Made by a program: the position numbers and the translations under genes
In this document: positions 33,918 through 41,263 of the stretch, piece by piece
Layout: each line of letters starts with the position of its first letter
How positions within the stretch are numbered: the stretch's first letter is position 1
Notes under the pieces: model-generated
Seen by the model: the letters and a program-made list of their open reading frames with translations, nothing else
Databases searched by the model: none
Told to the model about the DNA's origin: nothing
Source of the DNA: Roseibium aggregatum
Lineage (GTDB): Bacteria > Pseudomonadota > Alphaproteobacteria > Rhizobiales > Stappiaceae
Length of the DNA: 64,000 bases
Direction of reading: 5' to 3'
Assembly: GCF_014692675.1 (NCBI RefSeq)
Contig: NZ_JABFCZ010000002.1
Coordinates: 1-64,000 of the forward strand

Positions 33918-34127
33918 GACGGCCTCGAAAATCCGTTCGAAAAACCCAAGGCTAAAGAACTGGCCGAAAACTGCAAGCAAGCACAGGATTCAATTATTCG
34001 ACGCCTGCAATCCACGTCCGGTTTCAGTCTTCCTGCTACCCATGCTTCAGGTGCCGCGAAGGAAGGCGGGATTCGGTCAGGATTGTCAGGCGTCTGCGAT
34101 AGGCCTTCACGAACGGGCGTTTGGCGT

Positions 34128-35573
34128 TCAGCGCATGGAAAACGGGACGACACGGCGGGTCGTCGGATCGACGAGGAGCTCCTTGTCGAGCGCGGGGAAG
34201 GCTCGGTCGGCGCAATTGTTTCTCGGGCAGATCCGGCAGTTGATGCCGATCCGGTCGGGAGAGGCCTTTGTCTTGTCGCTCGGGATGAGCCGGTCCGCAT
34301 AGACCAGCAGGTCGGCGTATTTGGCCTCGCAGCCGAGGCCCAGGGCATAGCGGCGCTGGCGGTCGGTGTAGGATGATGCAGGCTTGGTGACGCTGGTCGC
34401 CAGGCACACGTAGGAAATGCCGTCCGGCATCTCGCCGTGTTGAACGGAAAACCGGCCCTCCGGATTTTCAAAGGCCTCGTGGACGTTCCACAAGGGGCAA
34501 GATCCGCCGTAGCGGGCGAACTGGAACCGGGTCGCGCTGTGACGCTTGATGATGTTGCCCGCCCGGTCGACTTTCAGGAAATAGAAGGGCACGCCCTTTT
34601 CCCCGCTGCGTTGCAGGGTCGAGAGGCGATGGCAGATCTGCTCCAGGCTGGCGCCGCTGGTGGTGGCGAGGCGGTCGAGGTCGTGACGGTAGTCCCGGGC
34701 GAGTGCAGCGAATTTCCGGTAGGGCAGGAGCAGGGCGCCGGCGAAATAGTTGCGAAGTGCGAGACGGCAGATATCGCTTGCCGCGGCGGTTGCGAAATTG
34801 GCCTCATCAAGATGCGCGGCAATCAACGACTCCGAGGTCAGTTCCGCGATCACATTGCCCAGGAGGAACGCCATGGTCGACCGAGGAAGGGCGCGGTTGA
34901 GCACCACGATCTTCCTTGCCGGATCGAAGCTCATGATGGCTTCTTCCCCCGCACGGTCGCCATCGGAGATCTCGACCACGACGTTGTGTTTCGCCGTCAG
35001 CCAGTTCGCCAGAAGGGAAAACCGGTCGGAGTGCCAGGCGAGGCCGAGTTCGTTCGCCAGGCTTTCCGCCGCCGTGTCCAGATCGTCGACATAGTTGTCG
35101 GTGTAGTGAAAATAGTCCCGCACCTCCTCATAAGGCGAGGTCAGGCGTTTGGCGGGTTCGGTCTGCCGGCCGTGCATGACGATGGCGTCGTCGATGAAGG
35201 CCTGCTGTTCGCTCATGTGGCGCAGCGCGCTGTAGAGATCGAGAACGGCGCGGGCGAAATCGGGCGTGTGAATCGCCACGCTTTTCAGTTCCTGCAGGCC
35301 GATCGAACCGGAATGGAACCGCGTGTCGGCAAAGGCTTCCGACAGGTCGGAGACAAGCCGGTCGAGATCATTCGTCTCGAAACTTGAGAGGTCGGCGCCG
35401 AACTCGCGGCTGACCGCGATCAGAACGCTGGCCGAAATCGGCCGGACATTGCTTTCAAGCTGGTTGACGTAAGACGGAGACAGGTTGAGCCGGCGGGCGA
35501 AATCGACCTGGGACAGCTCCGCCCGTTCGCGGATTTTCCTCAGGATATGGCCGGCAAACAGTTTCTTGGTCAT
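34128..35573 (-). CDS. ScfR/RamB-type short-chain fatty acyl regulator
   Basis: 481 residues. An N-terminal XRE helix-turn-helix (FAGHILRKIRERAELSQVDF, then NLSPSYVNQLESNVRP) is followed by an IrrE-like region that has lost the HExxH metal motif (AFLLGNVIAELTSESLI), as is normal for this family. A C-terminal DUF2083-like domain (FQFARYGGSCPLWNVHEAF) ends with a cysteine set GINCRICPRNNCADRAFPAL. Relatives (RamB, PrpR, MccR) sense acyl-CoAs and control acetate, propionate or methylcitrate metabolism. I start at the ATG at 35573 where HTH similarity begins. An element upstream recurs before the LuxR-like gene. Confidence 0.87.
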   Translation of the reverse strand: MTKKLFAGHILRKIRERAELSQVDFARRLNLSPSYVNQLESNVRPISASVLIAVSREFGADLSSFETNDLDRLVSDLSEAFADTRFHSGSIGLQELKSVAIHTPDFARAVLDLYSALRHMSEQQAFIDDAIVMHGRQTEPAKRLTSPYEEVRDYFHYTDNYVDDLDTAAESLANELGLAWHSDRFSLLANWLTAKHNVVVEISDGDRAGEEAIMSFDPARKIVVLNRALPRSTMAFLLGNVIAELTSESLIAAHLDEANFATAAASDICRLALRNYFAGALLLPYRKFAALARDYRHDLDRLATTSGASLEQICHRLSTLQRSGEKGVPFYFLKVDRAGNIIKRHSATRFQFARYGGSCPLWNVHEAFENPEGRFSVQHGEMPDGISYVCLATSVTKPASSYTDRQRRYALGLGCEAKYADLLVYADRLIPSDKTKASPDRIGINCRICPRNNCADRAFPALDKELLVDPTTRRVVPFSMR

Positions 35574-35586
35574 GGTCTCCGGCCCG

Positions 35587-35623
35587 TTTGCGAAGAATTT
35601 GCAGCATTTCCTGCAATAATTTC
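35587..35623. promoter_or_regulatory. TTGCAA-type element upstream of the ScfR-like gene
   Basis: 37 bp with TTTGCGAA, AATTTGCAGC and CTGCAATAA half-sites; 28 of 37 bases match 37152-37188 without gaps. RamB/PrpR-type regulators are known to bind TTTGCAAA-like motifs, so this may be the operator of the adjacent regulator, placed between it and the rightward 420-codon gene. Confidence 0.55.
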
Positions 35624-35742
35624 CCATACTTTTTATCTGCAATGAAACCAAAAAGCGATCCGATCATCTTTCGGGGGAGGCGTGGCTGCCTTCCGGCGAT
35701 CGGTATGGCGATGAAGTCATGTGATAGTCGGATGATTCGCGG

Positions 35743-37005
35743 GTGGAGGGGGCTTGGCGGCAGGCTGAATTTGCCCAGTCCCACAGCAGCGGCGGCGGCA
35801 GCAGCCACAGCGATGGCGGTCACGATGACGGCGGTCACGACGAAGGCGGTGCGAAGGGCAAGCAGCGCAGAGGCGGCGATGGTGCCGCCGGACAGCGCGG
35901 AAGTGGCGGCCGCGGCGGCAATCTGCGCGATGTCTTCCGGGGAATGGAAGAAGAGGCCGCAGCCGACGGCATCAATGAACATGGGGCTGGCGGTAAAGGC
36001 ACGCCAGGCGGACAGAGCGGCGCCCAGAAGAAGGGTTCGGGCCGTCCCGAAACCGCCGGATCGAGTGAATCGGAAGAGGATTCCGACCGTCCTGATTATG
36101 CGGGTCCCGGCGGGCGCGACAACAAGCCCGGCCGTCCGAATACCGAGTCCGGTATCAAGAAGGGCGGTATCTACGGTGACATGTACATCATACTGCGGGA
36201 CGAGAACGGCGTGCCGACCCTCGACGAGAACGGCTATGTGCAGGTGAAATATGTGGATGCGAACGGCGACCTGCAGTGCTGCATTCCGCGTAACGACGAA
36301 GGTGACCTTCTGGCTACGCTGCCGGACGGAACCGCGGTTGTTCCTCTCGAAGTCGAACTCGGGCGCGTGAGCGTCGGCCGGTCTCCGACGCAGGTTCTGG
36401 CCGCACAGTATGATGAGGTCCTGAACACGATCAACTCGGATGATGCGGTATCCGTGTCGCTCGACGCGTCCGGACGCATTGTCGTCACCTTGACGGACGG
36501 CACCGAAAAGACGATCGATTCACCGCTGGAAAACCTGGCGCTCTACTATCAGCTGCTGACCACCGGAACCATTTCGGGCATCGATGATCCAACGAAGCTC
36601 GGCGATCTGGCATATCTGGTCGACGGCACGCTGACTGCGCAGGATCTGTCGGTGGCGGCATCGTTCTTCGCCGCAGCCTCTGACAAGACGATCGCAGTGA
36701 CCGTGGACTCCATCGAGTACATGAACACGATCCTGGGTATCGAAGGTTCGCTCACCGACGGCTATGTCGACTACTCGAGCTTCGTCTACGACCGCGAATC
36801 CGTCTACGGTTCGATGGAAGTTGAAGTGCTCGTCCAGCAGCCGGACGGCTCGTGGGCGTCGGAGACTGTGAACGTCTATGATGTCATCCTGGGAGGCGAG
36901 GCGACAGGTGAACTGACCAACGTCACCGCCTTCACCACGGCGACGGACGACGCGCGGGCGATCATCGATTACCTGCACGAATACGGCGTGCCGACCACCA
37001 ACTGA
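35743..37005 (+). CDS. Putative secreted/surface protein with disordered Gly/His/Asp-rich N-terminus
   Basis: Up to 420 residues from a GTG at 35743 with no clear ribosome site, so the start is uncertain. The first 125 residues are low complexity (SSGGGSSHSDGGHDDGGHDE, then charged Gly/Ser/Asp). The rest is a beta-rich acidic domain: GDMYIILRDENGVPTLDENG, VQVKYVDANGDLQCCIPRN, VELGRVSVGRSPTQVLAAQY and AASFFAAASDKTIAVTVDSI. Low basic content and Asp/Gly richness suit an extracellular, calcium-rich setting, but there is no clear signal peptide. It ends in a good terminator and has a ScfR-type element upstream. Function unknown. Confidence 0.65.
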   Translation: MEGAWRQAEFAQSHSSGGGSSHSDGGHDDGGHDEGGAKGKQRRGGDGAAGQRGSGGRGGNLRDVFRGMEEEAAADGINEHGAGGKGTPGGQSGAQKKGSGRPETAGSSESEEDSDRPDYAGPGGRDNKPGRPNTESGIKKGGIYGDMYIILRDENGVPTLDENGYVQVKYVDANGDLQCCIPRNDEGDLLATLPDGTAVVPLEVELGRVSVGRSPTQVLAAQYDEVLNTINSDDAVSVSLDASGRIVVTLTDGTEKTIDSPLENLALYYQLLTTGTISGIDDPTKLGDLAYLVDGTLTAQDLSVAASFFAAASDKTIAVTVDSIEYMNTILGIEGSLTDGYVDYSSFVYDRESVYGSMEVEVLVQQPDGSWASETVNVYDVILGGEATGELTNVTAFTTATDDARAIIDYLHEYGVPTTN

Positions 37006-37031
37006 TTGGTTGTTGCAGTGATTGAGGTAAA

Positions 37032-37060
37032 GGGCCGCTCCGATGAGCGGCCCTTTTTTC
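37032..37060 (+). terminator. Rho-independent terminator
   Basis: GGGCCGCTC-cgat-GAGCGGCCC followed by six T. A 9 bp perfect stem, 26 bp after the 420-codon gene. Confidence 0.92.
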
Positions 37061-37151
37061 ATTTGAGCGATCCGTTGGAGTTCGATGTGGAAGCGGGGCC
37101 ATAGGTCGGCTCTTGTCAGGTAAACAAGATCCGCTCACTGCCTTCTGTTCA

Positions 37152-37188
37152 GTTGCAAATTATTCGCAACATTTCTTGTAACAATTTC
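37152..37188. promoter_or_regulatory. TTGCAA-type element upstream of the LuxR-like gene
   Basis: GTTGCAAA, TTCGCAAC and CTTGTAACAATTTC half-sites; the second copy of the element at 35587-35623. It lies about 100 bp before the LuxR-type gene. Confidence 0.55.
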
Positions 37189-37289
37189 ACACTTTTCTTT
37201 TTTCCGAAAAAGATCAAATATCCGCCGAACATCATGATCGGCGTGCATGAGGGCATGCCGCAGGCGTCGGATAGTGAAGGGAGAGGGAA

Positions 37290-37592
37290 ATGGGACGGTT
37301 CGAGGGCAATCTGGTGACAGGCAACTTCAGCGCCTACGCAGGCACTGCCGTACCGCTCCACCGGCCGCTTTCGTCTGACCCTTTCCCCGAACTGACGACG
37401 CGCCAGAGAGAAGTCCTTCAGATGCTGTCGACCGGCCTGACCGACAAGCAGATCGCTTATGAGCTCGGCATCAGCACCGCAACCGTCAAATGCCACACAC
37501 GGGCGGCGGTTCAGCGTATGGAAGCGAAGAACCGGCTTCACGCCGTGGCCCTTTACGTGCGGGGACAGGTCGAGCTCGAACGGGCGTTCTGA
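37290..37592 (+). CDS. LuxR-type helix-turn-helix regulator (HTH only)
   Basis: 100 residues. A short N-terminus is followed by a complete GerE/LuxR DNA-binding domain: FPELTTRQREVLQMLSTGLT, then DKQIAYELGISTATVKCHTR and AAVQRMEAKNRLHAVALYV. No receiver or autoinducer-binding domain. GAAGGGAGAGG precedes the ATG. Preceded by the element shared with the ScfR-like regulator's promoter, so the two regulators and the 420-codon gene may form one circuit. Confidence 0.87.
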   Translation: MGRFEGNLVTGNFSAYAGTAVPLHRPLSSDPFPELTTRQREVLQMLSTGLTDKQIAYELGISTATVKCHTRAAVQRMEAKNRLHAVALYVRGQVELERAF

Positions 37593-37998
37593 GCAGCCGT
37601 ACATGGTGAAGGCCGGAAGGCTCGGGGGGGTTGGCGCCGGTCAGACCTGTTGAGAGCATTGACGGAAGGGACACTTGGTCCCGTTCATGTTTTACGCAAC
37701 GATTGATGCCTTCGTGTGCGTTGCGGGCGCGTATCCGCGGTCGTCCACATTAGCGAAGTCCGGGACGGCACACTCCTTTTGGGGCCGGTATCCGGGTTCT
37801 TTCCAGTGGTGATCTTGCTGCCATCTTCATTTGCCAGGCTTTCTGTGACCGCTTCAGCCGGCCGGGTGTCAAGCATCAGGCCGGCACTCGGATAGTGTCG
37901 GCAAACTGCCTCATCGCCTCCATAACCCTCAAACGGTTGTTCCATTTCACGCGCCGTGTCGATGCAGCGCATGGCTTGACTCGCCTTGTTCAAAGTAT
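37593..37998. other. Intergenic stretch, no supported gene
   Basis: About 400 bp. A minus-strand frame at 37685-38011 is open but shows no recognisable family, no ribosome site and ordinary composition. The right end holds TTGACT (37976) and the GntR-type operator. Confidence 0.45.
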
Positions 37999-38013
37999 GA
38001 TTGTCGGACAATC
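37999..38013. promoter_or_regulatory. Candidate GntR (FCD-family) operator
   Basis: GATTGTC-g-GACAATC is a perfect 7 bp inverted repeat; the core TTGTCGGACAA fits the TNGTNNNACNA pattern of FadR/FCD-type GntR regulators. It overlaps TATGAT, a possible -10. The operon it precedes ends with a FadR-type GntR gene, the probable ligand-responsive repressor. Confidence 0.65.
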
Positions 38014-38040
38014 GGATATTTAGATCCCGACGAGGACATA

Positions 38041-38118
38041 TTGTGTTCGGACGGGGCGGCCTACATGACCGGATCCGTTATCGCCGTCGACAGCGGCCAC
38101 CTTGTCTCCAGCCTGTGA
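38041..38118 (+). pseudogene. C-terminal remnant of a short-chain dehydrogenase (SDR) gene
   Basis: One frame ending in TGA at 38116-38118 reads CSDGAAYMTGSVIAVDSGHL then VSSL, the standard C-terminal segment of FabG-like SDRs. Nothing of the Rossmann or catalytic part is present upstream, where the GntR operator lies. The remnant ends 8 bp before the acyl-CoA dehydrogenase start, so the SDR was probably the operon's first gene and was deleted internally. Confidence 0.75.
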
Positions 38119-38126
38119 GGACCACC

Positions 38127-39335
38127 ATGGATTTCACGATTCCTGCGCATATCGAAGACTTACGCGAACAGATCGCCAGTTTCGTCGAAACCGAACTGCT
38201 GCCGGTCGAAGCCGACCGGGCCAACTACGATCCCCACGAGAATATCCGCCTGGACGTCCTTGCCGCCAAGCGGGCCAAGGCGCGCGAGCAGGGGCTCTGG
38301 TGCCTGCAGCTTGCCCCGGAGACCGGCGGACGAGGCGTCGGCCGTGTCGGCATGGCCGTCTGCTACGAGGAAATGAACCGCTCGATCTTCGGGCCGGTGA
38401 CCTTCAATTCGGCAGCACCCGACGACGGCAACATGATGGTCATGGAGGCGCTCGGCACGGACGAGCAGAAGGACTGGTGGCTGAAGCCGGTCGTGGACGG
38501 CAAGGTCCGTTCCGCCTTTGCCATGACCGAACCTCATCCGGGCGCCGGTTCCGATCCCGGCATGATGCAGACCGTGGCCCGGAAGGACGGCGACGACTAT
38601 GTGGTGCAGGGCCACAAATGGTTCATCACCGGGGCCGACGAGGCGGAACATTTCATTCTGGTCGCCCGCACGTCCGACGATGCGCGGCGAGGCCACACCT
38701 GCTTCCTGTTCCACAAGGACGATCCGGGCTGGGAGATCACCCGGCGCATTCCGATCATGGGGCCGGAAGAACATGGCGGCCATTGCGAGATGATCTTCGA
38801 CGGGCTGCGGATCCCGCGCCGCAACGTGGTTCTGGAGGAGGGCCGCGGTCTCAAGGTCGTGCAGACCCGCCTTGGCGTCGCGCGCCTGACCCACTGCATG
38901 CGCTGGCTCGGCCTTGCCAGGCGCTGCGTCGAGATTGCCACGGAATATGCTTCCCGCCGGGAAGGGTTCGGGATCCGGCTGGCGGACCGGGAAAGCGTCC
39001 AGATCATGCTCGGGACCCTGTGCGCCGACATCGAGGTGGGACGCCTGCTGGTGATGAAGGCCGCCTGGGGGCTGGATCAGGGCAGCTACGCCCAGAAAGA
39101 GGTCTCCATGGCCAAGGTCCATGTGGCCAACCTGCTGCACCGGGCCGCCGATGCCGCCATCCAGATCAACGGTGCGCGCGGCTATTCCAAGGACACCGTC
39201 CTGGAATGGATCTATCGCTATGCCCGGCAGGCCCGTCTGGTCGACGGGGCCGACGAGGTGCATCGCATGGTCTTGAACCGCTATCTGGCGGGCGAGGGAC
39301 GCGCGTTCTTCCGGTGGCCGGTCGCGGAGGCATAG
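38127..39335 (+). CDS. Acyl-CoA dehydrogenase (ACAD10/11-like)
   Basis: 402 residues, FAD-dependent. Family motifs: FAMTEPHPGAGSDPGMMQTV (FAD/substrate loop), GHKWFITGADEAEHFILVAR and a C-terminal QINGARGYSKDTVLEWIYRY. Start is the ATG at 38127 (MDFTIPAHIED), where similarity begins; the frame upstream crosses the SDR remnant. The next gene, one base away, is an aminoglycoside-phosphotransferase-fold kinase. The same pair is fused in mammalian ACAD10/11 and occurs as LvaA/LvaC in levulinate catabolism, where a 4-hydroxyacyl-CoA is phosphorylated and then processed. A similar 4-hydroxyacid role is likely here. Confidence 0.9.
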   Translation: MDFTIPAHIEDLREQIASFVETELLPVEADRANYDPHENIRLDVLAAKRAKAREQGLWCLQLAPETGGRGVGRVGMAVCYEEMNRSIFGPVTFNSAAPDDGNMMVMEALGTDEQKDWWLKPVVDGKVRSAFAMTEPHPGAGSDPGMMQTVARKDGDDYVVQGHKWFITGADEAEHFILVARTSDDARRGHTCFLFHKDDPGWEITRRIPIMGPEEHGGHCEMIFDGLRIPRRNVVLEEGRGLKVVQTRLGVARLTHCMRWLGLARRCVEIATEYASRREGFGIRLADRESVQIMLGTLCADIEVGRLLVMKAAWGLDQGSYAQKEVSMAKVHVANLLHRAADAAIQINGARGYSKDTVLEWIYRYARQARLVDGADEVHRMVLNRYLAGEGRAFFRWPVAEA

Positions 39336-39336
39336 G

Positions 39337-40356
39337 GTGAGCGATACCGATTTCGATCCCGATGCGCTGTCCGGCTACCTGCGCGATCGCTTCGGTGCGG
39401 GCGACCTGTCTCTGACCCGCATCGGCGGTGGCCAGTCGAATCCGACTTATACGGTTGAATGCGGCGGGCGAAAGATGGTGCTGCGCAAACAACCCAATGG
39501 CGAGATCCTGCGCGGCGCCCATGCCATCGACCGGGAGTATCGTGTACTGACGGCACTTGGTCCGACGGATGTGCCCGTGCCCGCGCCGGTGCTTTACGAA
39601 GCTGATGCGGCAATCCTCGGCACACCGTTCTACCTGATGGACTTTGTAGAGGGACGGGTGTTCAACGACTGCCGCCTGCCGGAATCCTCGCCGGAGGAGC
39701 GGCGCACGCTTTATCTTTCAATGGCGGAAACGCTTGCGAAGCTGCACCGGCTTATCCCTGACGATATCGGTCTGGGCGACTACGGCCGGCCGGGCAATTA
39801 CTTCGCCCGCCAGATCCACCGCTGGACCTCCCAGCTGGAGGCTTCGCCCTCCAAACCGGATCCGGTTTTACGTGATCTGGCCGCCCGCATTGCAGAGGCC
39901 ATGCCTGAGGACGACGGTCTCGTCTCGATCGCCCATGGCGACTTCCGGCTGGGCAACATGCTGGTTCATCCGAGCGAGCCGCGGGTGATCTCGGTTCTCG
40001 ACTGGGAACTCTCAACTCTTGGGCATCCCCTGGCCGATGTGGGTTTCTGCTGCATGCCCTGGCACACGGCGCCGGACGAATACGGCGGGATCCTGGGGGA
40101 GGAGAGCGAGGGGATTCCGACGGAAGCGGAATTCGTAGCGCGCTATCGCGAGGTGCTGCCAAACGTTCCGGCACCGGAGCCGTTCCATGTGGCTTTCGCG
40201 CTGTTCCGCTTCGCGGTGATCTTCGTCGGTATCGCGGACCGGGCGGCAGCGGGAACCGCGTCGGACCCGGATGCAGCACGCTTCGGACCGCTCGCTCGCT
40301 GTTTTGCCATCCGCGCCTGGGAGGCTCTGGGCGAGGCACCGCCCACAGCTGCTTGA
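39337..40356 (+). CDS. APH-fold phosphotransferase (partner of the acyl-CoA dehydrogenase)
   Basis: 339 residues from a GTG at 39337, GGAGG 8 bp before it. Kinase-like features: GGGQSNPTYTVECGGRKMVL with its Lys after the loop (KMVLRKQP), the catalytic loop IAHGDFRLGNML, and the metal-binding ISVLDWELSTLGHPLADVG. These match the ACAD10/11-associated and LvaA-type kinases rather than antibiotic-resistance enzymes. It starts one base after the dehydrogenase stop. Probably phosphorylates a hydroxyacyl-CoA in the cytoplasm. Confidence 0.88.
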   Translation: MSDTDFDPDALSGYLRDRFGAGDLSLTRIGGGQSNPTYTVECGGRKMVLRKQPNGEILRGAHAIDREYRVLTALGPTDVPVPAPVLYEADAAILGTPFYLMDFVEGRVFNDCRLPESSPEERRTLYLSMAETLAKLHRLIPDDIGLGDYGRPGNYFARQIHRWTSQLEASPSKPDPVLRDLAARIAEAMPEDDGLVSIAHGDFRLGNMLVHPSEPRVISVLDWELSTLGHPLADVGFCCMPWHTAPDEYGGILGEESEGIPTEAEFVARYREVLPNVPAPEPFHVAFALFRFAVIFVGIADRAAAGTASDPDAARFGPLARCFAIRAWEALGEAPPTAA

Positions 40357-40407
40357 CGGCTACCGGAGCAAGATCATAGTCACAGGAATACCCGGAGGAA
40401 TGGACGG

Positions 40408-41160
40408 GTGCAGGATCAACAGGAGGGACAGCCGATTCTGGGTCAGATCGATAAGGATCCGGGCTATATCCGGGTCGCCAAGGCCATCGAGGCGGAAATC
40501 GTCGCCGGCCGGCTGAAGGTCGGCGAATTGTTGCCGACAGAGGCGGAACTTTCCGGGTTGCTCGGAGTCAACCGGTCGACTGTCCGCGAAGGCATCCGTG
40601 CCCTTGAGAATGCAGCGCTGGTCCGCCGCGGCGACGGCAAGAGGCTGGTCATTTCCGCACCCGAGCCTCACGTCATCACCAAGGTAAATACCCGCGCCAT
40701 GCGGATGATGCGGGTGAGCTTCCTGGAGCTGTGGGAGGTGCAGATGAAGCTGGAGCCTTTCGCAGCGCAGTTGGCCGCAGAACACAGAACCTCCGATCAG
40801 GCGGATGCTCTTCAGGCCAATGTAGCGGAGCTGAAAGCCAATCTGGACGACGACGACTTTATTATCCGCTCCGATGTGGAATTCCACCGGCTGATTTCAG
40901 AAGCCGGCGGTAATCCGGTCCTGTCTCTCGCCACCGCGCCGGTCGGGCAGCTCCTCTATTCTGCAACCGTCGATCTCTATGCCAGGGTCCCCCAGGCCCG
41001 CCACCGCCTGGCCGCCGCCCACGAGGCGATTGCCCGGGCAATTGCCGATGGCGACGCGCATGAAAGCGAGCGCTGGGCGGCCAGGCATATCCAGGATTTC
41101 AAACGGGGTTACGAAGTCGGCGGCTTCGACATGACCGCGCCTCTGCCCATGCGCGACTGA
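40408..41160 (+). CDS. FadR/FCD-type GntR regulator
   Basis: 250 residues from a GTG at 40408 after CGGAGG. The N-terminal winged helix (AKAIEAEIVAGRLKVGELLP, then TEAELSGLLGVNRSTVREGI) joins an all-helical FCD effector domain with its metal/ligand-binding Asp and His residues (SDVEFHRLISEAGGNPVLSL; HRLAAAHEAIARAIADGD). Third gene of the acyl-CoA dehydrogenase operon. A matching palindrome stands at the operon promoter, so it most likely autoregulates and responds to the acyl substrate. Confidence 0.9.
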   Translation: MQDQQEGQPILGQIDKDPGYIRVAKAIEAEIVAGRLKVGELLPTEAELSGLLGVNRSTVREGIRALENAALVRRGDGKRLVISAPEPHVITKVNTRAMRMMRVSFLELWEVQMKLEPFAAQLAAEHRTSDQADALQANVAELKANLDDDDFIIRSDVEFHRLISEAGGNPVLSLATAPVGQLLYSATVDLYARVPQARHRLAAAHEAIARAIADGDAHESERWAARHIQDFKRGYEVGGFDMTAPLPMRD

Positions 41161-41183
41161 GGGGGACCTCAGAGATCCAGAGG

Positions 41184-41222
41184 AAAAGGCAGTCTCGTCG
41201 GATGCCGGAGACTGCCTTTTTT
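41184..41222. terminator. Bidirectional rho-independent terminator
   Basis: AAAA-GGCAGTCTC-(11 nt loop)-GAGACTGCC-TTTTTT. A 9 bp perfect stem with A-tract before and T-tract after, placed between the convergent GntR and histone-like genes, so it can serve both. Confidence 0.92.
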
Positions 41223-41263
41223 ATTTACCCGTGCTTTCGCCGGAGGAGGGAAACGCGCGCCCT

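Noticed and set aside
35455..35982. Minus-strand ORF with a hydrophobic Ala-rich segment opposite the 420-codon gene
   Set aside because: The Ala run is the complement of Gly/Ser/His codons of the opposite strand; it also overlaps the start of the ScfR-like gene.
37685..38011. Minus-strand 108-codon frame as a transposase remnant
   Set aside because: I could not match it to any transposase or other family, and there are no inverted repeats or target duplications around it.
39337..40356. Aminoglycoside resistance gene
   Set aside because: The fold is APH-like, but sequence details and the adjacent acyl-CoA dehydrogenase point to the ACAD10/11 or LvaA-type metabolic kinase.
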